From positions 1-64,000 of the forward strand of contig NZ_CAUQJB010000011.1 in the NCBI RefSeq assembly GCF_963518325.1: a DNA stretch of 64,000 nucleotides, written 5' to 3'. The notes beneath the pieces are model-generated. The model was not told where the DNA came from and did not search any database. It saw nothing but the letters and a program-made list of their open reading frames with translations. The position numbers and the translations under genes are program-made. This document shows positions 43,452 to 51,837 of this stretch, in pieces. The first letter of the stretch is position 1; every line of letters starts with the position of its first letter. The stretch comes from Vagococcus_D sp963518325. GTDB lineage: Bacteria > Bacillota > Bacilli > Lactobacillales > Vagococcaceae.

Positions 43452-44288
43452 CTATTTAGTTAAATACTGATAGTGAAACTTTAGATGCTCTTCGATAAAT
43501 GTGGCAATGAAGTAATAACTATGGTCATACCCTGATTTTAGTTCATAGTGAACCTCAGGCTTATTCTCAGAGACCGTTAAGAATTTTGTGGAGACTAATT
43601 GTTCTTTTAAAAATTCATCTTGATCACCTTGTGACACTAAAATCGCTGGTACTTTTTCAGTCTGGCTGAGTAAGGCAGTTGCATCCCACTCCTGCCATTT
43701 TTTTTCATCGTGGCCTAAATAATGGCGAAATGCCTTTTGCCCCCATGGCACATCTGAAGGGGTTAGAATTGGCGCAAAAGCCGAAATCGAAGTAAAGCGT
43801 TCCTCTTCTTTTAACCCCAGAACAAGGGCACCATGACCTCCCATTGAATGGCCCATCACCGCCTCTTTACCAGAAAAATCAGGAATTAAACTTTTCACTA
43901 TTTCCGAAAGTTCACCTAAGATGTAACTCGCCATTTGATAATTTTCCCGCCAGGGCTCTTCGGTTGCATCTAGATAAAAACCAGCACCCTTGCCTAAATC
44001 CCAATCCTCACTATCGGCAACTGACTCACCTCGTGGGGATGTATCTGGCATAACAACAGCTAGTCCAAGATCAGCCGCATACTTTTGAAAACTCCCTTTT
44101 TGAGAGAAATTATCGTCGTTACAGGTTAAACCAGATAACCACCAAACCAGCGGCAGTGGCTCCTCGCTAGCAGGTAAATACAGACTAAAGGTCATTTCTG
44201 ATTTCAGTGTATCAGAATAATGACGATACTTTCGTTGTTCCCCATCAAAGACTTTGTTGCATTTAATTAACTCCACTGTTAGTGTCAT
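43452..44288 (-). CDS. fghA: S-formylglutathione hydrolase
   Basis: A 278-residue esterase D. It has the nucleophile VMGHSMGGHGALV, LSGLTCNDDNF near the oxyanion hole, SAFAPI and the terminal histidine in KSGYDHSYYF. ATG 44288 has GGAGG seven bases ahead; longer frames run into frmA and have no ribosome site. It hydrolyses S-formylglutathione to formate and glutathione. It is one base from frmA, so translation is coupled. Confidence 0.93.
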   Translation of the reverse strand: MTLTVELIKCNKVFDGEQRKYRHYSDTLKSEMTFSLYLPASEEPLPLVWWLSGLTCNDDNFSQKGSFQKYAADLGLAVVMPDTSPRGESVADSEDWDLGKGAGFYLDATEEPWRENYQMASYILGELSEIVKSLIPDFSGKEAVMGHSMGGHGALVLGLKEEERFTSISAFAPILTPSDVPWGQKAFRHYLGHDEKKWQEWDATALLSQTEKVPAILVSQGDQDEFLKEQLVSTKFLTVSENKPEVHYELKSGYDHSYYFIATFIEEHLKFHYQYLTK

Positions 44289-44289
44289 A

Positions 44290-45405
44290 TTAACCTCCAT
44301 AGGATAAAACAGTTCGAATTGCTTGCCCTGCATGTAATAACTCAAAAGCCTCATTAATATCATCAAATGGTAAGGTCTGAGTGATAAATGGGTCGATGTC
44401 GATTTTGCCACTCATGGCATCCTCGACCATATCTGGTAATTGTGAGCGTCCTTTAACACCACCAAAAGCCGACCCACGCCAGACACGACCGGTCACTAAT
44501 TGAAAAGGACGGGTAGAGATTTCTTTCCCTGCCCCTGCCACACCAATAATAATGCTTTCGCCCCAGCCTTTATGACAACATTCTAAAGCTGAACGCATCA
44601 CATCCACATTGCCAATACATTCAAAACTATAATCAACGCCACCATTAGTCATGGCCACAATCACCTCTTGAATCGGTTCTTGATGCTGGCTTGGGTTAAC
44701 AAAATCCGTCGCCCCCATTTCTTTGGCCAATCGGAATTTATCTTCGTTTAGATCAATGGCGATGATTTGTTTGGCTTTAGCCTGAACCGCTCCTTGAATG
44801 ACAGCTAACCCGATGGCGCCTAAACCAAAGACCGCTACCGTTGACCCTTCTTCGACTTTTGCTGTATTGTGAACGGCACCAATCCCCGTAGTTACACCGC
44901 AACCGAGTAAACACATCTTATCCAATGGTGCTTCTGGGTTGATCTTAGCCAAGGAAATTTCCGGTAATACCGTGTATTCACTAAACGTACTGGTTCCCAT
45001 ATAATGGTAGATTGGCTCACCTTGGTAGCTGAAACGAGTGGTGCCATCAGGCATTAAGCCTTTTCCTTGAGTTTCTCTGACGGCACTACACAAATTAGTC
45101 TTGCCAGATAAACAAAATTCACATTCTCCACATTCCGCTGTATAAAGGGGAATAACGTGATCACCAACAGCAACAGAAGTGACGCCTTCACCTATTTCCA
45201 CGACTACTCCGCCACCTTCATGACCTAAGACCGCAGGAAAAACACCTTCCGGATCATCACCTGACAAAGTAAACGCGTCTGTGTGACAAACAGAGGTATA
45301 TAAAATCTTAACCATAACTTCCCCTTTTTTCGGTGCTGCTACGTCGATTTCTACAATTTTTAATGGTTCACCTGGACCAAATGCTACGGCTGCTTTAGAT
45401 TTCAT
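44290..45405 (-). CDS. frmA: S-(hydroxymethyl)glutathione dehydrogenase / class III alcohol dehydrogenase
   Basis: A 371-residue zinc enzyme. It has catalytic Zn ligands (CHTDAFTLSG, GHEGGGVV), structural zinc cysteines (CGECEFCLSGKTNLC), the NAD-binding FGLGAIGLAVIQGA and FQLVTGRVWRGSAFGG. It oxidises the spontaneous formaldehyde-glutathione adduct to S-formylglutathione. The gene next to it, fghA, completes the pathway. It implies that the cell contains glutathione. Confidence 0.95.
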   Translation of the reverse strand: MKSKAAVAFGPGEPLKIVEIDVAAPKKGEVMVKILYTSVCHTDAFTLSGDDPEGVFPAVLGHEGGGVVVEIGEGVTSVAVGDHVIPLYTAECGECEFCLSGKTNLCSAVRETQGKGLMPDGTTRFSYQGEPIYHYMGTSTFSEYTVLPEISLAKINPEAPLDKMCLLGCGVTTGIGAVHNTAKVEEGSTVAVFGLGAIGLAVIQGAVQAKAKQIIAIDLNEDKFRLAKEMGATDFVNPSQHQEPIQEVIVAMTNGGVDYSFECIGNVDVMRSALECCHKGWGESIIIGVAGAGKEISTRPFQLVTGRVWRGSAFGGVKGRSQLPDMVEDAMSGKIDIDPFITQTLPFDDINEAFELLHAGQAIRTVLSYGG

Positions 45406-45434
45406 TAAGACATCGCTCCTTGTTCTATTTTATA

Positions 45435-45449
45435 AGGATATAATATCCT
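45435..45449. promoter_or_regulatory. 15-bp operator palindrome at frmA promoter
   Basis: AGGATATAATATCCT is a perfect inverted repeat that overlaps the minus-strand -10 (TATTAT), with TTGTTA 18 bases upstream. Probably a repressor site. No regulator gene is adjacent on that side apart from the GntR gene of the next operon. Confidence 0.6.
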
Positions 45450-45538
45450 GTCACTTAATCAGTTAACAAGAACTATATACCTTCACTCTATCAGATTTTG
45501 AGAAAAAAAACTAATAAGGAAGCTAGTTTCAAACAGGA

Positions 45539-45568
45539 AAAAGGGAAGTCATCACTGACTTCCCTTTT
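45539..45568 (-). terminator. terminator of GntR operon
   Basis: Arms AAAAGGGAAGTCA (45539-45551) and TGACTTCCCTTTT (45556-45568) with a 4-base loop. Confidence 0.9.
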
Positions 45569-45574
45569 CCACTG

Positions 45575-46297
45575 TTATTCAAAGACTTTGCCACTGGCAA
45601 ACAAGGTAATCTTTTGAAAATGCAGAATCCCTGTTGCTACAGCAAATAACTGCCCATTGGTAAGATAAGTTTTTTCTTTAATTCTTAAGCAAGGATCCTG
45701 AGTCCCTAACTTCAAATAGCCAGCATGTTCTTCCGATAAATAATCCGCTGAAATTTGACGATCAGCAAAACCAATCTGCAGTCCCAGATTCTCTGTCAGA
45801 TAATCATAAATCGAATGTTCCACAATATCCTTTCCTAAATAAGGAATGATATCCTGACGATAATAAGTCATCTCAACGCGAATTGGTTCTTTATCTAGAT
45901 AGCGAATTCGCTTAACGTAATACAAGAGATCCCCTTTGGAAATACCAAACAACTCAGCAAGTTCCTGATCCGCCTCAATCGATTTTAACTCCAGCAACTT
46001 GGACTGGTTAACTTTTTCTCGAAATTCACTGGTCATTCCTTTAACCACGTTTAAGTTGACACTGTTATCAAAATTTATTTCTTTAATATAGATGCCACTT
46101 CCTCTGACTTGATACGTATAACCTTGATCAGACAGCAAGGAAATAGCACTTCTAATGGTATTACGGCTGGCCTGAAATTGTTCCATCAGCTCTTTTTCGG
46201 TTGGTAGTTTTTTGACCTTTCGGTAGTCACCTTCCACAATTTTCTTTGCCAGCACTGCCGCAATGTCATGATATTTAGCCACCAATACGCCCCCCAT
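45575..46297 (-). CDS. GntR-family regulator with UTRA domain
   Basis: A ~240-residue sugar-operon regulator. The N-terminal winged helix reads YHDIAAVLAKKIVEGDYRKV, then LPTEKELMEQFQASRNTIRS and a UTRA effector domain (VNQSKLLELKSIEADQELAE, IRVEMTYYRQDIIPYL). Start uncertain: ATG 46297 or GTG 46282. The GGGGG site favours the later one. Last gene of the operon with the broken EIIC. Effector probably a phosphosugar. Confidence 0.9.
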   Translation of the reverse strand: MGGVLVAKYHDIAAVLAKKIVEGDYRKVKKLPTEKELMEQFQASRNTIRSAISLLSDQGYTYQVRGSGIYIKEINFDNSVNLNVVKGMTSEFREKVNQSKLLELKSIEADQELAELFGISKGDLLYYVKRIRYLDKEPIRVEMTYYRQDIIPYLGKDIVEHSIYDYLTENLGLQIGFADRQISADYLSEEHAGYLKLGTQDPCLRIKEKTYLTNGQLFAVATGILHFQKITLFASGKVFE

Positions 46298-46323
46298 TAG
46301 TTCTTTATCTTTATAACCTGTAA

Positions 46324-47274
46324 TTAGCGATTAATTGAGCGAGAAACCCGATTTAAGGTGTGACGCATCCCTCTAATAGCAAGTGACATCGCATAAATAT
46401 TTTCCGCAGGTGCCATGCCACCATATCCAGCATCGCCAATGTGTTGAATATCCACCCCACAAATTTTATTGCGTAAAGCAATTTGTTTAACCGTCTCTTG
46501 ATCGGCACTTTCTTGACTTGTGCCAATGGCAGACATTGTTAAGGATCCTTGACTCTTGGCCAATTTCACCGCTTCAATTAATTCACTGTCAGTAAAACCA
46601 GGAACCGTTCCGACAGCAGGGAAGAGAATAACATCAGCTCCGGCTGCCACAAACGCTTTGACTGCTTCCAAAGATGCCACAGGTTCAGCCACACCTGCAC
46701 CATGCATTTTACCAGCAATAATTAGACCTGAGAAATGTTTTTTAGCGAGAACAATCGCTTTGCCGATCTCTTTGTTAGTAACGCCTGTCCCTGGGTTCCC
46801 AGTTAAACATACAAAGTCTAAACCTAATTTTTCAGCTGCTTTCAAGGTTTTTTCAGAGCACATCCGTCCTTCTGGGATTACCAGTAAGTCCTCTGCCATA
46901 TCTGCCTCTAAATCCACGGGTTCCAAATTAGCCCCAATCGGTTTGCCAACTAAGCGCTTCAATTCAGCGATTGGGTTACCTGCGGCACCTGATTCCATCA
47001 CCTTGATGATGTCCTCAAATGTGGTCATTCCCGGTAATCCCATAACCACTGGATTCAAGCAATCAAAGCCATTAAGCAAAATCAAATCGGCACCATAGGC
47101 TCTAGCAACTTCCGCATTGGTAATATCATTTGCCACAGGTGCCGCCATAACAACTGTCTCGGTACAAATAATCCGTCCTTCTGATGCTAAAATAGATTGT
47201 TTTAACTCTGAGCCGCTCATCTTCTCAATATCACTTGTTGAACAACTTAATAATCGTTTTACCATTTTTTTCAC
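46324..47274 (-). CDS. TIM-barrel protein of the DUF7916 / PEP-phosphonomutase-like group
   Basis: A 316-residue protein. It has ADLILLNGFDCLNPVVMGLPG, GNLEPVDLE-like NLEPVD, VCLTGNPGTGVTNKEIG, IIAGKMHGAG and GYGGMAPAENIYAMS. This class often sits beside PTS EIIC genes and was annotated haloacid dehalogenase-like or PEP phosphonomutase, without proof. Function unknown. It lies 13 bases after the EIIC pseudogene stop and 26 before gntR. Confidence 0.75.
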   Translation of the reverse strand: MKKMVKRLLSCSTSDIEKMSGSELKQSILASEGRIICTETVVMAAPVANDITNAEVARAYGADLILLNGFDCLNPVVMGLPGMTTFEDIIKVMESGAAGNPIAELKRLVGKPIGANLEPVDLEADMAEDLLVIPEGRMCSEKTLKAAEKLGLDFVCLTGNPGTGVTNKEIGKAIVLAKKHFSGLIIAGKMHGAGVAEPVASLEAVKAFVAAGADVILFPAVGTVPGFTDSELIEAVKLAKSQGSLTMSAIGTSQESADQETVKQIALRNKICGVDIQHIGDAGYGGMAPAENIYAMSLAIRGMRHTLNRVSRSINR

Positions 47275-47286
47275 CTATCCTTTTTT

Positions 47287-48576
47287 CTATTTATAACTCA
47301 ATTGCCCATGCTCTTCAGCAAACAATTGTTTATCCAATGTCTTAACAAACCCGAAATAAATCACAAAATCAATAAGAATTAAGATAATCTGTAAAACCGA
47401 TGCTTTTACATCGCCACCAGTCGCTAAAAATCCGGATATCACTGGTGGCATCGTCCAGGGGACTGCAACTCCGACTGTTTTAGACACGATTCCCCCACTC
47501 ATGGCAAAATAAGTGATAATAGCATTGGCCATCGGTGCCAAGGCAAAAGGAATGATTAATGTCGGATTCATCACCACAGGGACTCCAAACATAATCGGCT
47601 CATTGATATTAAAAACACCCGATGCCAAGGATAAATTCCCCATTGTTTTTAATTGCTTGCTCTTAGCGAAACCTACTAAAATAATCACCAGTGCCAATGT
47701 TGCACCGCCACCACCAATATAAACAAAATTATCCATAAAGGGCGAAGTAATAATATTTGGTAACTCTTTTCCGGCTTGTAAGGCCAGACGATTGGCGTCG
47801 GTATTGATTAAATAAATAGGATTTAAGACCGATCCCACAATATTTCCACCGTGAATCCCCGTAAACCAAAAAAGTGAATTTAACATAATCCCTATAACCG
47901 TTCCAATTAAGCTTCCACCTAGAACTCCCAAAGGGCGACCTAATACTAACATTACTATATCATGAATATTCCCTATTCCTAGTAATTCCAGGAATTTTAT
48001 TAAAAGGGCCCAGAGAGTAATAATTACAGCTGCTGGTATTAAGGCTGAAAAAGATCAGCTAACCTCTGGAGGCACCGTATCCGGCATTTTGATGGTAATA
48101 TTTTTTTGAATAAAACGGCGGAATATATCAGCACTTACTAATGAAACAATAATAGCCACAAACAGCCCTTTACTACCCATAAATCCATAAGAAATCCCTG
48201 CCCCACCATCTGCATCAAACATTTTTGGCGTCACAATCACGAAGGATGACAATGAAATAATTCCTGCTGATGCTGGGTCAACATTATACCCTTTAGCATA
48301 GTTATAGGCGATTCCAAAGGCGGCAATAATCCCCATCAAACCAAAAGAACCATCCACCACCTTAGCAAACCAAGCTCCTAAGTCTCCATTGGCCGCTAGC
48401 CAATCCTCATAGCCGCTAATTGGTAAATTTCCCAAAATTAGAAATATTGATCCTATGATAATTAGTGGCATGCCTAACGTAATTCCATTTCTAATAGCTA
48501 ATTAATGTCGTTGATTGCCGATCTTCAATGCGATTGGTCCTAATCTTTTTTCTAACACTTCACTTAGTTTATTCAT
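47287..48576 (-). pseudogene. PTS EIIC (cellobiose/lactose family) with two in-frame stops
   Basis: One frame from ATG 48576 (GGAGG ahead) to 47287 would encode 429 residues, the normal EIIC length. It starts MNKLSEVLEKRLGPIALKIG then NQRH and TAA (48502-48504), and resumes LAIRNGITLGMPLIIIGS. It reads to PPEVS and TGA (48055-48057), then SFSALIPAAVIITLWALLIK to the end. Homologues carry Leu and Arg-like codons at these places. No frameshift was found, so the decay is recent or involves readthrough. No EIIA/EIIB gene is adjacent. Confidence 0.9.
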
Positions 48577-48628
48577 GGTTTTACCTCCAGTTGCGATTTT
48601 AAACGTGCATGGTTTTGGCCAAAAACCT

Positions 48629-48680
48629 ATCCGGAATATTAGTACCAACTAATATAAGTTGATGGTACTATTTTCCGGAT
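48629..48680. promoter_or_regulatory. bipartite inverted repeat upstream of broken EIIC
   Basis: Arms ATCCGGAA-TAT-TAGTACCA (48629-48647) and TGGTACTA-TT-TTCCGGAT (48663-48680) give two 8-bp helices. It lies between the promoter region and the EIIC start. Candidate GntR operator or a regulatory hairpin. Confidence 0.6.
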
Positions 48681-48684
48681 AATA

Positions 48685-48699
48685 ATGCAAACGTTTTAC
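48685..48699. promoter_or_regulatory. cre-like (CcpA) site
   Basis: ATGCAAACGTTTTAC fits the cre consensus WTGNAANCGNWNNCW at all but one defined position. It sits upstream of the EIIC operon, suggesting glucose repression. Confidence 0.6.
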
Positions 48700-48800
48700 T
48701 TTTTTCTTTCTAGGAACTATCAAATAAGACCTTTCTCCTGTATAATTAAATAAAATATAACATTATTTATTGTATAAATAGACTGAGAAAGGAACTGCTC

Positions 48801-49331
48801 ATGCTAAAAATAATTGAAGTCATTCAAGATGCCAATGCCAAGAACTGTCCCTTACCTGCCCTAGCTTTGGCCTTAACCTTGCCTGATATTTGCAGCCAAA
48901 TTGAATACCCAAATGAAAAAAATGTCGGTTATCGTTATCGCAATTGGTACAATAACCACGTGCATAAGCATGAAGATTTCCATTGCACCCTTAACACACT
49001 GAACAGTTATGACAAGCTCAATGCCATTCACGAGATGGAAGAAATGCTTCATAAGTTTAATGGTTATGCTTGCTACAAGCTACGTTGTTTATTACTTCAC
49101 CAAGGGGATTCAGCGATGACAGGTGAAATTAAATACGACAATCTTTACTTTAATATTCATTCTGGTGAAGAACCCCGAACAGTTTCACCAATCACCAAAG
49201 ATCAGCCACCAATCGAACATATTAGCATTAACAGTAAATTGTTATGCGACTATCTTTGCACTTACGCCAAAAAATATTATAACGAACACCCTAATAAAGA
49301 ATTGTTTCAAAAAAAAATTTTACACGGGTAA
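48801..49331 (+). CDS. hypothetical protein with HEPN-like motif
   Basis: A 176-residue protein. The central stretch ACYKLRCLLLHQGD contains R-4x-H, the catalytic motif pattern of HEPN ribonucleases. The flanks are YRYRNWYNNHVHKH and a C-terminal helix CDYLCTYAKKYYNEHPNKEL. There is no signal or membrane segment. AAAGGA precedes the ATG and a TATAAT lies at 48741. It is monocistronic, ended by a palindrome. It is not adjacent to a nucleotidyltransferase (MNT), so a toxin role is speculative. Confidence 0.6.
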   Translation: MLKIIEVIQDANAKNCPLPALALALTLPDICSQIEYPNEKNVGYRYRNWYNNHVHKHEDFHCTLNTLNSYDKLNAIHEMEEMLHKFNGYACYKLRCLLLHQGDSAMTGEIKYDNLYFNIHSGEEPRTVSPITKDQPPIEHISINSKLLCDYLCTYAKKYYNEHPNKELFQKKILHG

Positions 49332-49335
49332 AAAA

Positions 49336-49363
49336 ACCAAGTTGGGACTAGTCCCAACTTGGT
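49336..49363 (+). terminator. palindromic terminator
   Basis: 28-bp palindrome around GGGACTAGTCCC, then TCTTTT; A-rich upstream. It may serve both this gene and the convergent fabK. Confidence 0.85.
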
Positions 49364-49379
49364 CTTTTAGTATCTGACA

Positions 49380-50315
49380 CTAATTGATTGACTTCAACGA
49401 TGCAATCACCTGATTGGCTTCAACAAAAAGCCCTTCAATGATTACCTGTACAGGGCGAATCCCCCTGATCATCCCTGCAATTTGCCCAGCCATCACTGAG
49501 CCATTTTCCACATCTCCTTGAATCATCGCTTTGCGCAGCGATCCTAGGGCCAACGCTTCCAATTCATCACGAGACCCATTGGCAACCTCCAAGGCTTGAT
49601 ACTCTTGAATCATCTTGTTTTTTATGCTTCTAACAGGAACCCCACGATTACGCCCAGTGACGATTGTCGACGTATCGTCGGCTGCCAAAATCACTTGTTT
49701 GACACTGAGTGGAACGGGACACTCCAAGGCTGTCAAAAAAAGAGTTCCCAACTGAACCCCTTGAGCCCCTAATGCAAAAGCGGCGGCGACCCCATGTCCA
49801 TCAGCAATTCCACCTGCTGCAATAACCGGAAGACTGACGGCTTGTGCAACTTGAGGGACTAGGGCCATAGTCGTGGTCTCTCCTACATGGCCACCTGACT
49901 CTGTACCTTCTGCTATAATCGCAGCCACACCTAGCCCTTCCATCTTTTTGGCAATCTTAACTGAGGGCACTACCGGTATCACCTTAATCCCAGCCTCTTT
50001 CAATAGACTCATATAAGGCTTAGGTGTACCAGCTCCCGTCGTCACCACCTTGATGTCTTCTTCAATCACCACAGCGATCAATTCAACAAGATTAGGCATC
50101 ATGAGCATTAGATTAACAGCAAAAGGGCTGGTCGTCCGTTCTTTACATGCTCTAATTTGTTCTCGCAGTTGATCGGCGGAGAGTCCACCTGAGGCTAATA
50201 TCCCAAGCCCCCCTGCATTGGAAACGGCACTGACTAATTCATATCGCGCAACCTCTGCCATCGCTCCTTGAAAAAGAGGGTAACGAATACCTAATAAATC
50301 ACAAATTGACTTCAT
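49380..50315 (-). CDS. fabK: enoyl-ACP reductase FabK (flavin type)
   Basis: A 311-residue FMN TIM-barrel protein. It has RYPLFQGAMAEVA, NAGGLGILASGG, GTESGGHVGETTTMALVPQV, VIAAGGIADGHGVAAAFALG, GVQLGTLFL and TGRNRGVPVR. These match FabK and, more weakly, nitronate monooxygenase. A FabK gene usually sits in the fab cluster; here it stands alone next to xylose genes. So a second copy or a different 2-nitropropane-type substrate is possible. Confidence 0.82.
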   Translation of the reverse strand: MKSICDLLGIRYPLFQGAMAEVARYELVSAVSNAGGLGILASGGLSADQLREQIRACKERTTSPFAVNLMLMMPNLVELIAVVIEEDIKVVTTGAGTPKPYMSLLKEAGIKVIPVVPSVKIAKKMEGLGVAAIIAEGTESGGHVGETTTMALVPQVAQAVSLPVIAAGGIADGHGVAAAFALGAQGVQLGTLFLTALECPVPLSVKQVILAADDTSTIVTGRNRGVPVRSIKNKMIQEYQALEVANGSRDELEALALGSLRKAMIQGDVENGSVMAGQIAGMIRGIRPVQVIIEGLFVEANQVIASLKSIN

Positions 50316-50387
50316 TTTGTTTCACTACTTTCCGGTTAGTAACTTAAAAAGGTTAAGCCACTCCCCCTGATAATTTGATTCCGTACC

Positions 50388-51557
50388 TTACAACGCCTCT
50401 GTTAAATCCAAAGACTTAATTTCTAAAAACTGGCGAATACTTAAGGCAGCCGCACCATAAAGAGTGGCATTTGCCCCTAACGCAGAATTGACTAACTCCA
50501 CATCCTGATTAAAGGAACTTGTTAGATGAGAGGCTATGAGCGGCAGCATATCAGGTATTTTACGAATAATGGCACTGTTTAAAAAAATGGTCTCCGGTGA
50601 AAAGTGACAAATTAGATTATTGACACCGATTGACAAATGAAACGCCATTTCTGCGATTATTGCTAAAGCAATGGGCTGTTGGTTTTGGTACTCCGTCATA
50701 AAAACATCCAAATCCGCTTCTAAGCCCGTTTTATTTGAAAACTCCTCAAGTACGGCTTTTTCAGAACAATACTGCTCCAAACACCCTTGATTGCCACAAG
50801 GACAAGTCCGCCCTTTAGGAAATAAGGTGGAATGACCAACTTCTCCTGACTTGCCCGCCTTCCCCTTGTGGAGTTGATTGTTCATAATAATCCCTGCCCC
50901 AATTCCACTATAAATACTCAAACTAACAATTTCAAAATCACGACTGGAGAAGGTTGCTTCTGCTATCGCCGTTAAATTAGCTTCATTTTCCAACATGATT
51001 GGTACGTTAAAAAGCTTACCTAATTCCCCTGCCAAGTCGATTTGATCCAAATCGTAATAGGGTGTAAAACTAATCCGATTTTCTTCAACAATTCCGTGTA
51101 TGGCAATTGTAATGCCCACTATGCCATACGTCGAACTATCCTGACATTTAGTCAGATGATCATTGATTATTTCTGTTAGAATCTTCAAGACATTGCCTCG
51201 ATTAACACTAAAATTTTTGATTTTTCTAGTATCAACAAAACTACCATCTAGATAAGTTAGAGAACTTGAGACGTAGTTATATCCTAAATCAAAATTTAAG
51301 GTATAGCCGGCTTGCTTATTAAAACCCATTAACACCGGTTTACGCCCACCTTTCTTGGCACTATTCCCCTCACCTAGTTCCTCAACTAGTTCTTTATCGA
51401 TTAAACTAGCAGTAATTTCCGACACAGTCGCCTTATTCAAGTGCGTTTTTTTGGCTACTTCTGCTCGAGAAATCCTTTGGTGTTTAATAATTTGCTCTAA
51501 TACCATGGATTCATTTTGTTTCCTAATCATGTATTTATCTACAAGCATTGCTTTCAC
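50388..51557 (-). CDS. xylR: ROK-family xylose repressor XylR
   Basis: A 389-residue protein. The N-terminal HTH is RISRAEVAKKTHLNKATVSE. The ROK domain has FDLGYNYVSSSL, SIYSGIGAGIIMNNQLHKGK, AGKSGEVGHSTLFP and the zinc motif CPCGNQGCLEQYCSE. Divergent from xylA, with two matching operators. The start is annotated as the GTG at 51557 with AGGAAG close. Xylose relieves repression (family knowledge). Confidence 0.93.
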   Translation of the reverse strand: MKAMLVDKYMIRKQNESMVLEQIIKHQRISRAEVAKKTHLNKATVSEITASLIDKELVEELGEGNSAKKGGRKPVLMGFNKQAGYTLNFDLGYNYVSSSLTYLDGSFVDTRKIKNFSVNRGNVLKILTEIINDHLTKCQDSSTYGIVGITIAIHGIVEENRISFTPYYDLDQIDLAGELGKLFNVPIMLENEANLTAIAEATFSSRDFEIVSLSIYSGIGAGIIMNNQLHKGKAGKSGEVGHSTLFPKGRTCPCGNQGCLEQYCSEKAVLEEFSNKTGLEADLDVFMTEYQNQQPIALAIIAEMAFHLSIGVNNLICHFSPETIFLNSAIIRKIPDMLPLIASHLTSSFNQDVELVNSALGANATLYGAAALSIRQFLEIKSLDLTEAL

Positions 51558-51603
51558 TACTTCCTATTTTATTTTAGTTAACAATTATCTAGATAACTGA
51601 GTT

Positions 51604-51622
51604 GTTAGTTCATCATGCTAAC
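51604..51622. promoter_or_regulatory. candidate XylR operator at xylR promoter
   Basis: GTTAGTTCATCATGCTAAC; on the minus strand GTTAGCATGATGAACTAAC, which matches the xylA site at 15 of 19. It lies ~30 bases downstream of the xylR -10 (ATTATA at 51651-51656), suggesting autorepression. Confidence 0.7.
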
Positions 51623-51763
51623 GTATCGCCATTAGACTGGCAATTTTCTCATTATACTGAGACTGACATGCTTGATAATCCCTTTGAAAGTATTATATCA
51701 TATTGCCCCTTCATAACAATCCTTACTCCCTCGGCGCCTCCATTCTCTCTCCTGAGATAATGA

Positions 51764-51792
51764 TTGACAATTAACTTTCAATTCATTATCAT
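51764..51792 (+). promoter_or_regulatory. xylA promoter
   Basis: TTGACA at 51764-51769, a 17-base spacer, TATCAT at 51787-51792. Confidence 0.8.
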
Positions 51793-51795
51793 ATA

Positions 51796-51814
51796 GTTAG
51801 TACGATAAACTTAC
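51796..51814. promoter_or_regulatory. candidate XylR operator at xylA
   Basis: GTTAGTACGATAAACTTAC directly follows the -10. An imperfect inverted repeat matching the xylR-side site, well placed to block initiation. Confidence 0.75.
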
Positions 51815-51837
51815 TCAAAAAACTTGGAGGTATTACA

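Noticed and set aside
46556..47098. 180-codon frame opposite the DUF7916 gene
   Set aside because: Antisense shadow with no ribosome site.
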